Assembly: GCF_001952855.1 (NCBI RefSeq)
Contig: NZ_LPNO01000055.1
Span: forward strand, 136,697-200,696
DNA from: Pseudomonas sp. ATCC PTA-122608
GTDB taxonomy: Bacteria; Pseudomonadota; Gammaproteobacteria; Pseudomonadales; Pseudomonadaceae
Direction of reading: 5' to 3'
DNA length: 64,000 nt
In this document: one piece after another, positions 53,401 to 61,545 of the stretch
How the letters are laid out: every line of letters starts with the position of its first letter
Numbering within the stretch: position 1 is the stretch's first letter
Translations under genes and position numbers: made by a program
Notes under the pieces: model-generated
Databases searched by the model: none
Told to the model about the DNA's origin: nothing
The model's input: the letters and a program-made list of their open reading frames with translations, nothing else

Positions 53401-53516
53401 TCGCGGCCGAGGTTCATGTACGAGAACACGCCCATCAGCAGCGCGACGAACATCAGGTACCAGACGAAGGACTGATGCTTGAGGGCCCAGTCGGATAAGT
53501 TGAAGCTCCCTTTCAT
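50463..53516 (-). CDS. triC: TriC-type RND efflux pump
   Basis: A 1017-residue RND transporter with twelve transmembrane helices, two large periplasmic loops, and the proton-relay acidic pair in TM4 (LGLLVDDAMITVEMMITRLE). It drives drug export by proton motive force in the inner membrane. Two different adaptor genes precede it in the operon, the mark of TriABC (triclosan efflux in P. aeruginosa), whose outer-membrane channel OpmH is encoded elsewhere. It overlaps triB by 4 bases. Confidence 0.9.
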   Translation of the reverse strand: MKGSFNLSDWALKHQSFVWYLMFVALLMGVFSYMNLGREEDPSFTIKTMVIQTRWPGATQEETLKQVTDRIEKKLEELDSLDYVKSYTRPGESTVFVFLKDTTSAKAIPEIWYQVRKKIDDIRGSFPQGLQGPAFNDEFGDVFGSIYAFTADGLSMRQLRDYVEQARAEIRSVPGLGKVEMIGQQDEVIYLNFSTRKLAALGIDQRQVVQSLQSQNAVTPAGVIEAGPERISVRTSGQFASEKDLANVNLRLNDRFYRLADVAEITRGYVDPSTPMFRFNGKPAIGLAIAMQKGGNIQDFGKALHKRMDELTADLPVGVGVHKVSDQAEVVEEAVGGFTSALFEAVIIVLVVSFISLGVRAGLVVACSIPLVLALVFVFMEYSGITMQRVSLGALIIALGLLVDDAMITVEMMITRLEKGETKEQAATFAYTSTAFPMLTGTLVTVAGFVPIGLNASSAGEYTFTLFAVIAVAMLVSWVVAVLFAPVLGVHILSSKVKPHNAEPGRVGRAFNGGMLWAMRNRWWAIGITVLLFVASVFSMQFVQNQFFPSSDRPEILVDLNLPQNASINETRKAVDRLEAIIKDDPDIARWSTYIGEGAIRFYLPLDQQLENPYYAQLVIVSKGLEERGALIARLQKRLREDFVGVGSFVQPLEMGPPVGRPIQYRVSGKDIDQVRKHAIELATMLDKNTHMGEIIYDWNEPGKVLRVDIAQDKARQLGLSSEDVAQLMNSVVSGASVTQVHDDIYLINVVGRAEDAERGTPETLQNLQIVTPNGTSIPLLAFATVRYELEQPLVWRRDRKPTITIKAAVRDDMQPTDLVKQLKPEIDKFSAALPVGYKVATGGTVEESGKAQGPIAKVVPLMLFLMATFLMIQLHSVQKMFLVASVAPLGLIGVVLALIPTGTPMGFVAILGILALIGIIIRNSVILVTQIDAYERDGYTPWDAVVEATEHRRRPILLTAAAASLGMIPIAREVFWGPMAYAMIGGIIIATLLTLLFLPALYVAWYKIREPKKENA

Positions 53517-54583
53517 CGCGGGCTGTCCTCGTCGATTTTGACTTTTTGCCCGGGCTTCACGCTGTTCACGCCGGCACTCACCACGCGCTCGCCGGGCTTG
53601 ACGCCAGCGTTGAGCAAGGCGCTGTCGGCGTCACGGCTGACGATGGTGACGTCACGGGGTTGTACGGTCTGGCTTTGGGTGTCGATCACCCAGATGCGGG
53701 TCTTGCCGTCGGCTTCCTGCAAGGCGCTGAGGGGCAGTTCAATACGCGGAGCGATGGCTGAGCTCAAGGTCACGCTGATGGCGGTGCCGAGGCGAAACGC
53801 AGGCGGCGTTTCGGCCAGGGTCAGGCGGGCGCGACGGGTGCGGGTGGCGCTTTGGGCCTGGGGTTCGATCTCGCGCACGGTGGCAGTCGTGCTGATGTTC
53901 GGGTCCATTTGCCCGGCGACCAGGAACACCACATCCGGCGGCAGGCGCTCGGCGAGGCCGGCGGGCAAGTCGATGACGGCCTCCTTGATGTCGGGACGCG
54001 CCAGGGTCACCACTTGCTGACCGGCGCTGACCACCTGGCCGGCCTCGGCATTCCACGCGGTGACGATGCCCGCGTGGTCGGTGCGCAGTTCGCTGTAGTT
54101 GAGCTGGTCCTTGGCCTGGTTGACCGAAGCCTTGGCTTGGTCGAGGGAGGCCTGGGTGGTTTTCAGGTCGGTCTGGGCGATGTCCAGTTGGGCCTGGGCG
54201 CCGACGCCACGGCTGAACAGTTCCTGCTGGCGGCGGGCATTGGCCTGGGCGTTGATCCACTGCGCCTGCACGCGAGCCAGGTCGCCCTGGGCAGCACGCA
54301 ACTGGTTCTGTTGATCGGTGGGGTCGAGCACGGCCAGCAACGCGCCCTGCTCCACTTCGGCACCCACGTCGACCGCGCGCCGGGCAATGCGCCCGGGCAC
54401 ACGGAAACCCAGGTTGCTTTCATAACGGGCCTGGATCGTACCGGCGAAGCGGCCGAGGTTTTCCTGGTCTTCGGACTTCACTTCAATCGACAGCACCGGG
54501 CGCACCGGTTCCGGCGCAGGTTCTTCCTTGGAGCACGCCAGCAACAGCAGGCTGGCAGCGAGCAATACCGTCAGCCGCTTCAT
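53513..54583 (-). CDS. triB: periplasmic adaptor lipoprotein, TriB-type
   Basis: A 356-residue membrane-fusion lipoprotein: lipobox LLLLACS at residues 13-18, then a coiled-coil hairpin rich in Ala/Gln (about 100-160, QGDLARVQAQWINAQANARR) and beta-barrel domains. It links the RND pump to the outer-membrane channel. Overlaps triA and triC by four bases each, so the three are coupled. Confidence 0.88.
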   Translation of the reverse strand: MKRLTVLLAASLLLLACSKEEPAPEPVRPVLSIEVKSEDQENLGRFAGTIQARYESNLGFRVPGRIARRAVDVGAEVEQGALLAVLDPTDQQNQLRAAQGDLARVQAQWINAQANARRQQELFSRGVGAQAQLDIAQTDLKTTQASLDQAKASVNQAKDQLNYSELRTDHAGIVTAWNAEAGQVVSAGQQVVTLARPDIKEAVIDLPAGLAERLPPDVVFLVAGQMDPNISTTATVREIEPQAQSATRTRRARLTLAETPPAFRLGTAISVTLSSAIAPRIELPLSALQEADGKTRIWVIDTQSQTVQPRDVTIVSRDADSALLNAGVKPGERVVSAGVNSVKPGQKVKIDEDSPR

Positions 54584-55686
54584 GGCTGCACTCCTTGGGC
54601 CTGAGCCTGATCCGGCGGCTGGGCGATTTCCACGATCATGCCGGGGTGCAGCAATTGCCCACCGGCCACCACGACTTTTTCGCCGCCCTTGAGGCCGTCG
54701 CTGATGATCACCTTGCCGGTGAGATAACGCGCGACCGTGACCTTGTGCAGTTGCGCCTTGCCGTCGCCGTCAATCAGCCAGACAGCCGGCGCGCTGATGT
54801 CTTTGGTCAAGGCAGCCCACGGCAACTCGATGCTGGCCTTGGCCGGCCCGTTGGCGGTGGCGCTGACCACCGAGCCCAGTTGCATGCCCTTGGGCAGCGC
54901 GTCGAGGGCGATTTTGACTTGCACCGTGCCGGTATTCGCAGCCACGGCCGGGGTGACTTCGCGGACCTTGCCCACGGCGGTAATCTGCGGATTTTCCAGC
55001 AGGCTGACGGTGATCGGTTTGTCCGGCGGCGGCTCTACCAGCAGCGACTCATAGACGTTGAACACCGCATCGCGCTCACCATCCCGAGCCAGGCTGAAAA
55101 TCGGCACGGTGGCCTGCACCACTTGGCCGACCTCAGCCTGGCGCGCGGTGATGATGCCCGGCGCGTCGGCGATCAGCGAGGTGTAGCCCAACTGCTCACG
55201 GGCATTGGCCAACTGCGCCTGGGCGGCAGTCAACGCGCTTTGACTGCTGCGCAACGCGGCCTGGGCGGAGTCGTATTCGCTGCGGCTGGTGTAGCCCTTG
55301 GGCAGGAGTTTTTCCTGGCGCACAAACGCGGCGGCAGTCTGTTTGACCCGCGCCTGTTCGGCGACCACCTGGGCCTGGGCGGAGTCGACGTTGGTCTGCA
55401 AATCTTTCGGGTCGAGCTTGGCCAGCACTTGCTTGGCGCTGACGCGGTCACCGACATCCACCATGCGCTGGATGATCTTGCCGCCAACGCGGAACGACAG
55501 ATCGGTCTGCACCCGCGCCTGGATATCGCCGGTCAAGGTCACGGCGGCGGCAAAGTCGGTGGACTTCACGGTCTGCACGAACACCCGGGAATGTTCCTTG
55601 GGTTCGGCTTTTTCCTGGCCGCAACCGCTCAACAGCGCCAGCAAGCCAAGGCCGAGAATAATAAATGTGGAGTTGGGACCGCCCAT
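54580..55686 (-). CDS. triA: periplasmic adaptor lipoprotein, TriA-type
   Basis: A 368-residue membrane-fusion lipoprotein with lipobox LLALLSGC (C22) and the coiled-coil hairpin (about 110-170, SAQAQVVAEQARVKQTAAAFVR). AAGGAGCC precedes the ATG. It is the first gene of the tri operon and clearly different in sequence from the second adaptor, as in TriA and TriB of P. aeruginosa, where both are needed. Confidence 0.88.
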   Translation of the reverse strand: MGGPNSTFIILGLGLLALLSGCGQEKAEPKEHSRVFVQTVKSTDFAAAVTLTGDIQARVQTDLSFRVGGKIIQRMVDVGDRVSAKQVLAKLDPKDLQTNVDSAQAQVVAEQARVKQTAAAFVRQEKLLPKGYTSRSEYDSAQAALRSSQSALTAAQAQLANAREQLGYTSLIADAPGIITARQAEVGQVVQATVPIFSLARDGERDAVFNVYESLLVEPPPDKPITVSLLENPQITAVGKVREVTPAVAANTGTVQVKIALDALPKGMQLGSVVSATANGPAKASIELPWAALTKDISAPAVWLIDGDGKAQLHKVTVARYLTGKVIISDGLKGGEKVVVAGGQLLHPGMIVEIAQPPDQAQAQGVQP

Positions 55687-55808
55687 GCAGGCTCCTTTTG
55701 CGTGATGCCGCCGTGCCAGTGTCTATGCGACTGTGAGCTTAGAACAGGGTTCCTTATCTGCATGGAGAATCCCATACTCCAATGGTTCCCTCGCCGATAA
55801 TTTTTCCC

Positions 55809-56969
55809 ATGCTCAAGACCCTCGCGGTGGCCAATTACCGCTCGATCAACAAATTGGTGGTGCCGCTGGATCGGTTGAACCTGATCACCGGCCCCAATGG
55901 CAGCGGTAAATCCAACCTGTACCGCGCCCTGCGGCTGCTGGCGGAGACGGCCCAAGGCGGCGTGATCAACGCACTGGCCCGCGAGGGTGGGCTGGATTCA
56001 ACCTTCTGGGCCGGGCCGGAAAGCATCAGTCGGCGCATGCTCAGTGGTGAAGTCGCGGTGGAGCCCATCGTGCGCCAGGGCGCCAAGCGTTTGCGCCTGG
56101 GGTTTGCCGGAGAGGATTTCAGCTACGCGATTTCTCTGGGCTTGCCTGAGCCCGGCGAGTCTTATTTCTCCCTGGACCCGGAGATCAAGAAAGAATGCAT
56201 CTGGGCCGGGCATGTGTTTCGCCCGGCGAGCCTGCTGGTGCAGCGCTCCGGCCCGATGGTACGTGCCCGCGATGGCCGAGCCTGGGATGTGCTGGCCCAG
56301 CACACGCCGAACTACCACAGCCTGTTCGACCAGGTTGGCAGTCTGCGGGGGTCGCCGGAGGTATTGCTGCTGCGCGAAAGCATTCGTGGCTGGCGCTTTT
56401 ATGATCACTTTCGCAGCGACGTCGACGCTCCGGTGCGCCAGCCGCAGCTGGGCACGCGCACGCCGGTGTTGCATCACGACGGTCGGGATTTGGCGGCGGC
56501 GTTGCAGACCATTCGCGAGATTGGCGACCCGGAAGCCTTGCAACGGGCGATCAGCGATGCGTTTCCCGGCGCGCGGTTGAATATCCAGCCATTGCAAGGC
56601 GGACGCTTTGCCATCGAGTTTTATCAGGAAGGATTGCTGCGGCCGTTATCGGCGGCGGAGCTGTCGGACGGGACCTTGCGCTATTTGCTGCTGGTGGCGG
56701 CGCTGCTGACGCCGAGGCCACCGACGATGATGGTCCTGAACGAACCGGAAACCAGTTTGCACCCGGACCTGTTGCCGGCGTTGGCGCGCCTGATCATCCA
56801 GGTGTCGCAGCAGTGCCAGGTGTGGGTGGTGTCCCATGCCAGCCGCTTGATTGCGGCGTTGCAGCAGAATGAAGGGTGTAATTCGATCGTGCTGGAGAAG
56901 GTGATGGGGCAGACGCAGGTGGTGGGGCAGCGGGTGCTGGATCAGCCGGCGTGGCATTGGCCCAGCTAG
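55809..56969 (+). CDS. AAA-family ATPase (AAA_21/COG4637 type)
   Basis: A 386-residue SMC/RecF-like ATPase. Walker A is GPNGSGKSN (residues 29-37), the signature is LSDGTLRYLLLVAALL, and Walker B reads MMVLNEPETSLHP, with the family's LNEPE in place of LDEPE, followed by a D-loop and VVSHASRL H-loop. It has no TOPRIM nuclease, so it is not an OLD nuclease. A role in nucleic acid handling is plausible; nothing nearby helps. The start is uncertain: 55809 (MLKTLAVANYRSIN) fits the family, 55782 is possible. Confidence 0.75.
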   Translation: MLKTLAVANYRSINKLVVPLDRLNLITGPNGSGKSNLYRALRLLAETAQGGVINALAREGGLDSTFWAGPESISRRMLSGEVAVEPIVRQGAKRLRLGFAGEDFSYAISLGLPEPGESYFSLDPEIKKECIWAGHVFRPASLLVQRSGPMVRARDGRAWDVLAQHTPNYHSLFDQVGSLRGSPEVLLLRESIRGWRFYDHFRSDVDAPVRQPQLGTRTPVLHHDGRDLAAALQTIREIGDPEALQRAISDAFPGARLNIQPLQGGRFAIEFYQEGLLRPLSAAELSDGTLRYLLLVAALLTPRPPTMMVLNEPETSLHPDLLPALARLIIQVSQQCQVWVVSHASRLIAALQQNEGCNSIVLEKVMGQTQVVGQRVLDQPAWHWPS

Positions 56970-56989
56970 GCGGTGCCTGTGAGGGCCTC

Positions 56990-57071
56990 TTCGCGAGCAA
57001 GCCCGCTCCCACATTTGTCCGCATTCCAAAGGTGGAACTCGGCCGAATGTGGGAGCGGGCTTGCTCGCGAA
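56990..57071. repeat. two REPs tail to tail, with REPIN spacer remains
   Basis: The first half reads TCGCGAGCAAGCCCGCTCCC, the second GCGGGCTTGCTCGCGAA. After the second, the DNA goes on ACGGTAGATCAGTCACTCAA, matching the inner spacer of the other REPINs, up to the stop codon of the next gene. So this looks like two broken REPINs joined end to end. Convergent gap. Confidence 0.88.
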
Positions 57072-57103
57072 GACGGTAGATCAGTCACTCAATAGCTAAC
57101 TGA

Positions 57104-57979
57104 TCAGCCCTGCCACTTCCCGCCTTCAACAATCACACTCTCAGGCTTGGTGTCATCGCTCAGTTCCTTGCGAACATACTGGTCATACAGCTTGAGCAGA
57201 TACTTCTCCTCGCCCAGCTTGGCCAGCTCGGCATTCACCCAATCCCGCAGTTCGATGTTGCCCTTCTTCACCGCCGGTGCAATCGGTGCCTCGTCCCCCA
57301 GTTTCTGCTCCAGCACACGGTAGCCCGGGTTCTGCTTGGCCCAGCTGAACAGCACCAGGTTGTCTTGGGCATAGGCATCACCACGGCCGGCCGACAGCGC
57401 TTGCAGCGATTCGGAGTTTTTCTCGAACTTCAGCAGTTTCCAGTCCGGGTGGTTCTTGGTCAGCCAGATATCCGCGGTTGTACCGGTGGTGACGATGGTG
57501 GTGCGGGTCGCCAGGTCGTCCAGGTCTTTCACCGGGCTGGCGTTGGCCACCAGTGCCTGCACTGCCACTTTCAGGTTCGGGTTGGTGAAGTCCACCGCTT
57601 CCTTGCGCTCAGGCGTCACGGTCATGTTCGCGAGGATCAGGTCGACCTTGTCGCTTTGCAGGAACGGGATGCGGCTCGCCGGTTCCACGGCAACGAATTC
57701 AACCTTGTTCTCGTCGCCCAGCAGGTCCTTGGCGAAGCGGCGGCCGATGTCGGTATCGAAGCCGACGTAGCGGCCGGACTCATCCACAAAACCAAACGGC
57801 GGCTTGTCGGTAAACACGCCGACGATCAGCTTGTCCCGCGCCTTGATCTTGTCGATGTAGCTCACCGCAGCCGGTGCCGGAGTGGCCGCAGCGGCCGTCT
57901 TGGCGGGCTCTTCGGTTTTATTGCAGCCGGCCAGCAAAGCGAGGCCGAACAGGGGGAATAACAACTTGGCAGTTTTCAT
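57104..57979 (-). CDS. amino-acid ABC transporter, substrate-binding lipoprotein
   Basis: A 291-residue lipoprotein with lipobox LALLAGC (C19), then a low-complexity Ala/Pro/Thr linker (about 22-40) and an SBP_bac_3 domain (KLIVGVFTDKPPFGFVDESGRYVGFDTDIG). It binds a polar amino acid; which one is not readable. It is the last gene of a four-gene operon running right to left, and overlaps its ATPase gene by four bases. Context among sulfur genes makes a sulfur amino acid possible. Confidence 0.85.
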   Translation of the reverse strand: MKTAKLLFPLFGLALLAGCNKTEEPAKTAAAATPAPAAVSYIDKIKARDKLIVGVFTDKPPFGFVDESGRYVGFDTDIGRRFAKDLLGDENKVEFVAVEPASRIPFLQSDKVDLILANMTVTPERKEAVDFTNPNLKVAVQALVANASPVKDLDDLATRTTIVTTGTTADIWLTKNHPDWKLLKFEKNSESLQALSAGRGDAYAQDNLVLFSWAKQNPGYRVLEQKLGDEAPIAPAVKKGNIELRDWVNAELAKLGEEKYLLKLYDQYVRKELSDDTKPESVIVEGGKWQG

Positions 57980-58752
57980 AGCAGCTCCAATTCCTTGGTT
58001 CTTTTGGGCAGTGTTGAAACGAAGGAGAACTTCTCCAGGAACTGCTGCGCGCGTGCGGTTTGCGGGTTCGTAAAGAATGCCTCGGGGGTGTTTTGTTCGA
58101 GGATGCGGCCAGCCTCCATGAACACCACGCGGTCGGCGACGGCGCGGGCGAAGGCCATTTCATGGGTAACGATCAGCAGGGTCATGCCGTCCCGGGCCAG
58201 GCCCTGGATCACTTCCAGTACTTCCTTGACCATTTCCGGGTCGAGGGCAGCGGTGACTTCGTCAAACAGCATGACCTGAGGGTTCATGCACAACGAGCGG
58301 ACGATGGCGATGCGTTGCTGCTGGCCGCCCGAGAGCTGGCGCGGATAGGCGTCACGCTTGTCTGAGAGGCCCACCCGTTCCAGCAGCTTTTCGGCTTGAG
58401 TACGGGCCTCACGGGGCTCGCGTTTTTGCACTTTCAACGGGCCGAGCAAAATGTTGTCGAGCACGCTCATGTGCGGAAACAGGTGATAACTCTGGAACAC
58501 CATGCCCACGTCCTGGCGCACCTGGCGCCAGTCGGTGGCCTTGTCCAGCAGCTCCTTGCCGGCAAAACGCAGGCTGCCACTGTGGGCCACTTCCAGGCCA
58601 TTGAGGCACCGCAGCAAGGTGCTTTTGCCGCAACCGCTGGGGCCGAGGATCACCACCACTTCGCCGCTTTGTACGCTCAGGTCGATGCCCTTGAGCACCT
58701 GCTGGTCGCCGAAGTATTTGTTGAAACCCTGAAACTCGATCAATGCGCTCAT
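57976..58752 (-). CDS. amino-acid ABC transporter ATPase
   Basis: A 258-residue ABC ATPase: Walker A GPSGCGKST (residues 34-42), signature LSGGQQQRIAIVRSLCMNP, Walker B VMLFDEV and H-loop VTHEMAF. Four-base overlaps on both sides tie it to the binding protein and to the permease. Confidence 0.92.
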   Translation of the reverse strand: MSALIEFQGFNKYFGDQQVLKGIDLSVQSGEVVVILGPSGCGKSTLLRCLNGLEVAHSGSLRFAGKELLDKATDWRQVRQDVGMVFQSYHLFPHMSVLDNILLGPLKVQKREPREARTQAEKLLERVGLSDKRDAYPRQLSGGQQQRIAIVRSLCMNPQVMLFDEVTAALDPEMVKEVLEVIQGLARDGMTLLIVTHEMAFARAVADRVVFMEAGRILEQNTPEAFFTNPQTARAQQFLEKFSFVSTLPKRTKELELL

Positions 58753-59408
58753 GCTTGGGCCCAGCGCCGTTCCAGCACCTTGGAGGCGGCCGACAACGGG
58801 TAGCAGATAAAGAAGAAAAACAGGAACAGCGCGCCGTAGATCAACACTGACTCGTAGGTGCGCTCGATGATTTGCTGGCCAACCTTGATCACGTCCACCA
58901 CACCGATCAGCACCGCCAGGGAACTGGTCTTGATGATGCGGGTGTAGACGTTGATGGTCGGCGGGGTCATGCGTTTCAGGGCCTGGGGCAGCAGCACGTA
59001 GCCGTACAGCTGCGGGTCCGACAGGCCAATCGACAGGCCGGCTTCACGCTGGCCACGGGGCAACGAATGCAAGGCACCGCGCACCACTTCGCCGACTTCA
59101 CTGGCGCCCCACAGCGACAACACCAGCACCGCGCACCAAAAGCTCGGGATACTCAGGCCAAAGAAAATCGGCAGGCCGAAGAACAGCAGGTACAGCCACA
59201 CCAGCACCGGGATAGCGCGGAACAGCTCCAGGTAAATTCGCAGCACCAGGTTGATCGCTTTTGAATTCAGCGTGCGCAGCACGCCATACAACACGCCGCC
59301 GACGGTACTGAAGGCAATGCTCAAGAATGAGATCGACAGGGTTTGCGCAGCGCCCTTGCCCAGTTGCGGCAACGACACCCAGAGTAACTCAAGACCCGAA
59401 CTGGCCAT
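58749..59408 (-). CDS. amino-acid ABC transporter permease (2)
   Basis: A 219-residue permease with about five transmembrane helices and the docking loop EAGLSIGLSDPQLYGYVLLPQALKR split as LPRGQREAGLSIGLS and YVLLPQALKRM. The ATG at 59408 has GGAGG about 7 bases upstream; a longer start would run into the upstream gene. It overlaps the other permease by 20 bases. Confidence 0.9.
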   Translation of the reverse strand: MASSGLELLWVSLPQLGKGAAQTLSISFLSIAFSTVGGVLYGVLRTLNSKAINLVLRIYLELFRAIPVLVWLYLLFFGLPIFFGLSIPSFWCAVLVLSLWGASEVGEVVRGALHSLPRGQREAGLSIGLSDPQLYGYVLLPQALKRMTPPTINVYTRIIKTSSLAVLIGVVDVIKVGQQIIERTYESVLIYGALFLFFFFICYPLSAASKVLERRWAQA

Positions 59409-60054
59409 GCTGGAGCCTCCTTTCAAGGCGGCTGAGCAGCAGCGACAACGGCAGGAATAACAGCACGCAGATCAGCGTCAGCACTGCGAGCATTTCGTAG
59501 GTTTTGTAATAGAGGGCGATGTAGCTTTTGGTGGTGTAGAGAATTTCCGGCACCGCCACCGCCGACACGATGGTGGTTTCCTTGAGCAGGAAAATGAAGT
59601 TCGCAAACAGCGCCGGCAGGCTGAGGATCCCCGCCTGGGGCAGGATCACATGCCGCAGCAGCTGCCAGTGGGACAGGCCGATGGACTTGCCCGACTCGAT
59701 CTGCGCCAGCGGCACCGCCTCGACCCCGGCGCGCAGCACTTCCGTGAGGTAGGCGCCGCCGAGAAAGGTCATGGTGATGATCGCCGCCCAGAACCCGGAA
59801 ATGTTCAAGCCCAGGGCCGGCAACGCGAAGTAGACGAAAAACAGTTGGATCAGCAGCGGTGTGTTGCGCGCCAGTTCGACGTACAGCGCCACCAGGCGCC
59901 AGACGTAGGGCGTGCGAAATACCAGCAGCGCAGCATTGATCAAGGCCACCACTAACGAGGTGCCGATGGCGATCAGGCCGACTTGCAAGGTCACGCCCAC
60001 GGCCTTGAGAAACGCAGGCAGCGTGCTGAGGATAAATGCGTAATCGAAGGTCAT
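59389..60054 (-). CDS. amino-acid ABC transporter permease (1)
   Basis: A 221-residue permease, paralogous to the next, with the docking loop IESGKSIGLSHWQLLRHVILPQA. Having two permeases means the channel is a heterodimer, usual for polar-amino-acid transporters. First gene of the operon; AGGGAT precedes the ATG. Confidence 0.9.
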   Translation of the reverse strand: MTFDYAFILSTLPAFLKAVGVTLQVGLIAIGTSLVVALINAALLVFRTPYVWRLVALYVELARNTPLLIQLFFVYFALPALGLNISGFWAAIITMTFLGGAYLTEVLRAGVEAVPLAQIESGKSIGLSHWQLLRHVILPQAGILSLPALFANFIFLLKETTIVSAVAVPEILYTTKSYIALYYKTYEMLAVLTLICVLLFLPLSLLLSRLERRLQHGQFGS

Positions 60055-60126
60055 CTGAAATCCCTGACGCCGCAGGGGTAATGCGGCGTTGGTGCGGTCC
60101 GGTTCAGCGTGGGTAACGCCGAGTAG

Positions 60127-60200
60127 CGCCGACTTTAAAGGTATAAAAAGTAAAATTTAAATACCGAAATAGCATATTGATATCACCCAAATAGATAACC
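60127..60200 (-). promoter_or_regulatory. AT-rich upstream region of the amino-acid transporter operon
   Basis: The 560-base gap 60055-60614 has an AT-rich stretch here (AAAGTAAAATTTAAATACCG and GATAT runs). On the minus strand it contains TTTAAAGTCGG, similar to the TATAGTCGG -10 elements of dcyD and tcyJ. The rest of the gap holds a possible 28-residue ORF, a REP pair and a terminator. Confidence 0.4.
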
Positions 60201-60336
60201 GGCGGATTCGCGGTGCAGGCGGATGACAGCTACTGTTCCCGGGAAGGTAGGAAGCGTCTTTTTATCGGTGCTGCACTTCAGGGATAGGCAGCGCATGGCC
60301 AGACTGAGGGCCAATCAACAGGCGAGGGAATGAGCG

Positions 60337-60423
60337 ATGACAAAAGCAAAACCGATTGATCCGCAGGAGCTGGTGAAGTGGCTGGTGGCGCTGCGCAGGG
60401 CCATTAACAGCCGAAATATCTGA
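60337..60423 (+). CDS. possible small protein, 28 residues
   Basis: A short ORF, MTKAKPIDPQELVKWLVALR ... SRNI, with GGCGAGGGAATG as a fair ribosome site about 10 bases before the ATG. A second ATG (60330) opens a 9-codon frame across it. It is rich in Leu, Val, Trp and Lys with a plausible amphipathic helix. It stands alone, with no terminator or partner. Weak case; it may be chance. Confidence 0.3.
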   Translation: MTKAKPIDPQELVKWLVALRRAINSRNI

Positions 60424-60440
60424 GCTGACGCTGTACCCAA

Positions 60441-60530
60441 TGTGGGAGCGGGCTTGCTCGCGAATACGGTTTATCAGTCAGCAGATGTGTTGGCTGACCC
60501 AGCGCATTCGCGAGCAAGCCCGCTCCCACA
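60441..60530. repeat. REP pair (REPIN, GCGGGCTTGCTCGC type)
   Basis: Inverted pair with spacer TACGGTTTATCAGTCAGC then GGCTGACCCAGCGC, downstream of the small ORF and before the metQ2 terminator. Confidence 0.92.
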
Positions 60531-60551
60531 TTTCGATTGCATTCCAGCCAT

Positions 60552-60586
60552 AAAAAACGCCGACGCTGTAGAAGCCGTCGGCGTTT
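60552..60586 (-). terminator. intrinsic terminator after the orphan metQ
   Basis: An 11-base perfect stem AAACGCCGACG / CGTCGGCGTTT with loop CTGTAGAAGC. Minus-strand RNA reads UUU just after the stem. It is 29 bases beyond the stop codon of the gene at 60615. Confidence 0.8.
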
Positions 60587-60614
60587 AAACCTTGAAGGAG
60601 GTTTTGGGGCTCGA

Positions 60615-61397
60615 TCAGAACGCCGGCACGACGGCGCCGTTGTATTTCTTCTCGATGAAAGCTTTTACTTCAGGGCTGGTCAGAGCTTTGGCCAGCTTCT
60701 GGATCGCGTCGCTGTCTTTGTTGTCCGGGCGGGCAACCAGGAAGTTCACGTACGGCGACTTGGCGTCTTCGATGATCAGTGCGTCCTTGGCCGGGTTCAG
60801 ACCCGCTTCCAGGGCGTAGTTAGTGTTGATCAGGTCCAGGTCAACCTGGTCCAGTACGCGCGGCAGCAGCGCCGATTCCAGCTCTTTGAATTTCAGGTTT
60901 TTCGGGTTGCTGGCGATGTCTTTCGGCGTGGCCAGGGCGTTGGTTGGATCTTTCAGGGTGATCACGCCAGCCTTTTGCAGCAGCAGCAAGGCACGACCGG
61001 AGTTGCTGCCTTCGTTCGGGATGGCCACGGTGGCGCCATCTTTCAGCTCAGAGATATTTTTGATCTTTTTCGAGTAACCACCGAAGGGTTCAACGTGCAC
61101 ACCGATGACGGTGACCAGGTTGGTGCCTTTACCCTTGTTGAAGTTTTCCAGGTACGGCAGGGTCTGGAAGTAGTTGGCGTCCAGACGCTTCTCGGCCACC
61201 TGCACGTTCGGCTGCACGTAGTCGGTGAAGACTTTGATTTCCAGGTCCACGCCTTCTTTGGCCAGGGTCGGCTTGACCAGTTCAAGGATCTCGGCATGCG
61301 GGATCGGGGTAGCGGCTACCACCAGTTTCTCGTTGGCCTGGGCGAAGCTTGCAGTCAGGGCAGCCGCCAGTGCGGTAAACAACAGAACCTTTTTCAT
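60615..61397 (-). CDS. MetQ/NlpA-family substrate-binding protein (orphan)
   Basis: A 260-residue periplasmic protein (signal MKKVLLFTALAAALTASFAQA, no lipobox) of the MetQ/NlpA family, with the family's ANYFQTLPYLENF. It is quite different from the MetQ at 44818. There is no transporter ATPase or permease next to it, so it probably shares MetNI with the other. The upstream AT-rich DNA contains GGAATA twice (about 61515-61540 on the minus strand). Confidence 0.88.
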   Translation of the reverse strand: MKKVLLFTALAAALTASFAQANEKLVVAATPIPHAEILELVKPTLAKEGVDLEIKVFTDYVQPNVQVAEKRLDANYFQTLPYLENFNKGKGTNLVTVIGVHVEPFGGYSKKIKNISELKDGATVAIPNEGSNSGRALLLLQKAGVITLKDPTNALATPKDIASNPKNLKFKELESALLPRVLDQVDLDLINTNYALEAGLNPAKDALIIEDAKSPYVNFLVARPDNKDSDAIQKLAKALTSPEVKAFIEKKYNGAVVPAF

Positions 61398-61545
61398 GCA
61401 GTGTCCTTATCGAAAATCCGGGTCGTCTGGGACGGCCGCTTTTTTAGTGGATGCCAGCGAAGTGCTATCGCGGCGTGGAGCGGACAATACCGAGGTTTTT
61501 TATTCCAGAACAATACTTTTTATTCACTTTGATATTCCATTTTGC

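Noticed and set aside
55809..56969. AAA ATPase as part of an anti-phage defence pair
   Set aside because: The protein resembles defence-type AAA_21 ATPases in its core, but there is no partner nuclease or other defence gene next to it, so I did not claim it.
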